This document shows positions 62,584 to 64,000 of a stretch of 64,000 nt of DNA, in pieces. Numbering within the stretch: the first letter of the stretch is position 1; every line of letters begins with the position of its first letter. A program made the position numbers and the translations under genes. The stretch comes from Streptomyces sp. CG 926 (GTDB lineage: Bacteria; Actinomycetota; Actinomycetes; Streptomycetales; Streptomycetaceae): positions 62,001-126,000 of the forward strand of contig NZ_QGGZ01000011.1 of assembly GCF_003148825.1 (NCBI RefSeq), written 5' to 3'. A model generated the notes under the pieces. That model made no database searches, was not told where the DNA came from, and saw nothing but the letters and a program-made list of their open reading frames with translations.

Positions 62584-63957
62584 TCATCCCTTGGGTGAGG
62601 TGAGTTCCGTGGCCGCGAGGAGCGCGGCGAGTTCCACGAGGTCGGTGCCGGCGAGGCGGGGGAGCGCGCAGCCGGACAGTGTGCGGCAGGCCTCGCGCCA
62701 GGCGGCGGGGATCGAGTCGCCGCCGCCGAGGACGCCGGTCAGCGCGCCGGCCAGGGCGGGGGCGGAGTCCGCGACGCGGGACAGGCAGGCGGCGGCCGGG
62801 ACGGCCTCGGCCATCCTGCCGCGGGCGGCGGTGGCGAGGGCGAGGGCCACGGGGACGGTCTCGGCGGCGGCGATCCCGTAGCTGTAGACGTGGTCGACGA
62901 TCTCGTGTTCGAGGGTGGGGACGATGGCGAAGGCGCCGCCGTCCTTGTGGGTACGGGCGAGGCGGACGGCGTGCCGGGCGTTGCGGCCGATCTCGGTGGT
63001 CTCGGGGAGCTGTTCGAGGGCGGCGTCCACGGCGGCGTCGACCGCGTCGTCGGTACCGGTGGCGCTCAAGGCGGTGGCGATGGCGGCGGCCATGGCACGG
63101 GCGCCGTGCACCCCGTCGCCGTCCTGGGTGTAGCGGGCGTCGAACTCGGCGAGGTCGGCCGCCGCGCGGGCGTCGCCGGGGTGGACGACGGCGAGGACGC
63201 AGGCGCGGACGCAGGCGGCGTCGTCGAAGTAGTGCGGGTTGTCGTGGCCGGTGGCGGGCGGGCGCAGACCGGTGGCGAGATTGCCGAGGCCGGCGCGGAC
63301 GGAGATCCGGGCACGCAGGGGGAGGACGGCGGACTCGACCTCGGGGGCGCGTTCCGCCGCGGCGGCGACCTCGGAGGCCAGGGCGTTCCACGCGAGGTCG
63401 ATGGCCGCGCGCATCCTCCTCGACCTGCTGAGGTCGCTGAGGAGGACGCCGGCGGCGGTGAGCACGGACTCGGCGACGAAGGCGGCCCATTCGGCGTCGT
63501 CGGAGGGGCCGAGGCGCAGGGGTTCGGGGGGCTGGTTGAGGGCGATGGGGACGGGGAGGGTGGTGGTGGCGTTCTGCTCGGCGAAGGTGTCGAGCTCGCG
63601 GGTCAGGCGGCGGGTCCACTCGGGCATCCGGCTGGCGCGGTGGCGGGCGGCGGGCCACCCGGCCGCGTCGCCTGCGGCGAGCCCGAGGAGGAGGCCTTCG
63701 ATGGGTCGGGCCGGACCCCCTGCGGGGAGCTCGGCGGGATGTTCCCGGGTCAGGCTCCCGGCCCCGGCCCGGACCACGATCCGGGACCCCGTCCCGGGGG
63801 CGGGGGCGAGGCCGCCCCCGGCCGGGGCAGGCCCGGCGATCCGGGACCCCGTCCCCGGGATCGGGTGCGCCGGGCGCGTCGACAGCGTGCGCGGGGGCGC
63901 CGAGGCCCAGGCCTGACCGGCCGGAGCCAGGCCTACGGGCCCCTGCTCGCCCGGCAC
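62584..63957 (-). CDS. ADP-ribosylglycohydrolase-family protein 3 (degenerate metal site)
   Basis: At least 457 residues from GTG at 63957; the frame stays open to the window end, so the true start may lie outside. The N-terminal ~80 residues are Gly/Pro/Ala-rich with PGTGSRI twice. The domain starts at IEGLLLGLAAGDAAGWPAARHRA. The TDDT motif is replaced by NATTTLPVPIALNQ and the second acidic pair by RVADSAPALAGALTG, keeping only one Asp. It may be inactive or use another chemistry. Eight bp upstream of protein 2. Confidence 0.78.
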   Translation of the reverse strand: MPGEQGPVGLAPAGQAWASAPPRTLSTRPAHPIPGTGSRIAGPAPAGGGLAPAPGTGSRIVVRAGAGSLTREHPAELPAGGPARPIEGLLLGLAAGDAAGWPAARHRASRMPEWTRRLTRELDTFAEQNATTTLPVPIALNQPPEPLRLGPSDDAEWAAFVAESVLTAAGVLLSDLSRSRRMRAAIDLAWNALASEVAAAAERAPEVESAVLPLRARISVRAGLGNLATGLRPPATGHDNPHYFDDAACVRACVLAVVHPGDARAAADLAEFDARYTQDGDGVHGARAMAAAIATALSATGTDDAVDAAVDAALEQLPETTEIGRNARHAVRLARTHKDGGAFAIVPTLEHEIVDHVYSYGIAAAETVPVALALATAARGRMAEAVPAAACLSRVADSAPALAGALTGVLGGGDSIPAAWREACRTLSGCALPRLAGTDLVELAALLAATELTSPKG

Positions 63958-64000
63958 CGCGCCCCCGGACCGCGGCTCCGCCGGGGCCGTCCCGTCCGGT

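Noticed and set aside
63760..63870. GATCCGGGACCCCGTCC repeat as a regulatory site
   Set aside because: It lies within the reading frame of the third hydrolase and encodes the repeated PGTGSRI peptide, so it is treated as coding low complexity.

Overview
This window is high-GC actinobacterial chromosome, almost certainly Streptomyces. The signs are the division and cell-wall cluster running on to ylmD-ylmE-sepF-sepG-divIVA, many GTG starts, the bifunctional PriA enzyme in the histidine operon, a TrpM-like gene between trpC and trpB, and a T-box leader on ileS. It reads as core chromosome: no phage, insertion sequence, rRNA, tRNA or CRISPR array was seen.

Layout. (1) 1-12142, plus strand: peptidoglycan precursor and division genes murF (5' end outside), mraY, murD, ftsW, murG, ftsQ, ftsZ, then ylmD, ylmE, sepF, sepG and divIVA. 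They make lipid II, form the Z ring, anchor it to the membrane and direct polar growth. (2) 12143-12902: a convergent gap holding the divIVA terminator, a ~0.6 kb palindromic repeat (copy A) and the ileS terminator. (3) 12903-21377: ileS (minus) with its T-box, then a DksA-type zinc-finger protein with a Lys/Ala-rich tail, lspA, an RluD-type pseudouridine synthase, a GNAT protein and a CPA1 antiporter. (4) 21398-29058: MscS channel, dienelactone-hydrolase-like protein, secreted M43-type metalloprotease, Tat-exported PhoD phosphatase, membrane DsbA-like protein, an unknown membrane protein and a DUF2252 protein. (5) 29232-40258: dnaE, a 53-residue basic protein not previously obvious as a gene, a NYN-domain protein, an ABC exporter pair, a DUF2567 protein, a YbaK deacylase, a LON-domain protein and a repeat-rich membrane protein. 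(6) 40384-46085: hisD-hisC-hisB-(small membrane protein)-hisH-priA-ridA-hisF. (7) 46086-46679: the second copy (B) of the palindromic repeat, inverted relative to A. (8) 46680-54417: a TIGR03085 protein (minus), hisI-trpE, a Trp-associated membrane protein, two small membrane proteins, trpC-trpM-trpB-trpA. (9) 54526-56617: a DsbA-like protein and lgt. (10) 56701-63957, minus strand: three ADP-ribosylglycohydrolase-family genes, a ribokinase-family gene, a class III CoA-transferase and a CitE-like lyase, mostly joined by 4-base stop/start overlaps.

How the genes fit together: MraY and MurG finish lipid II, FtsW polymerises it, and FtsQ, FtsZ, SepF and SepG build septa while DivIVA organises tips. 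The his and trp genes are interleaved (hisI next to trpE), and PriA is shared by both pathways, which fits the absence of a trpF here. The most notable non-coding feature is the pair of inverted ~0.6 kb repeats 34 kb apart, each between convergent genes. The most notable gene group is the ADP-ribosylglycohydrolase/ribokinase/CoA-transferase operon at the right end.
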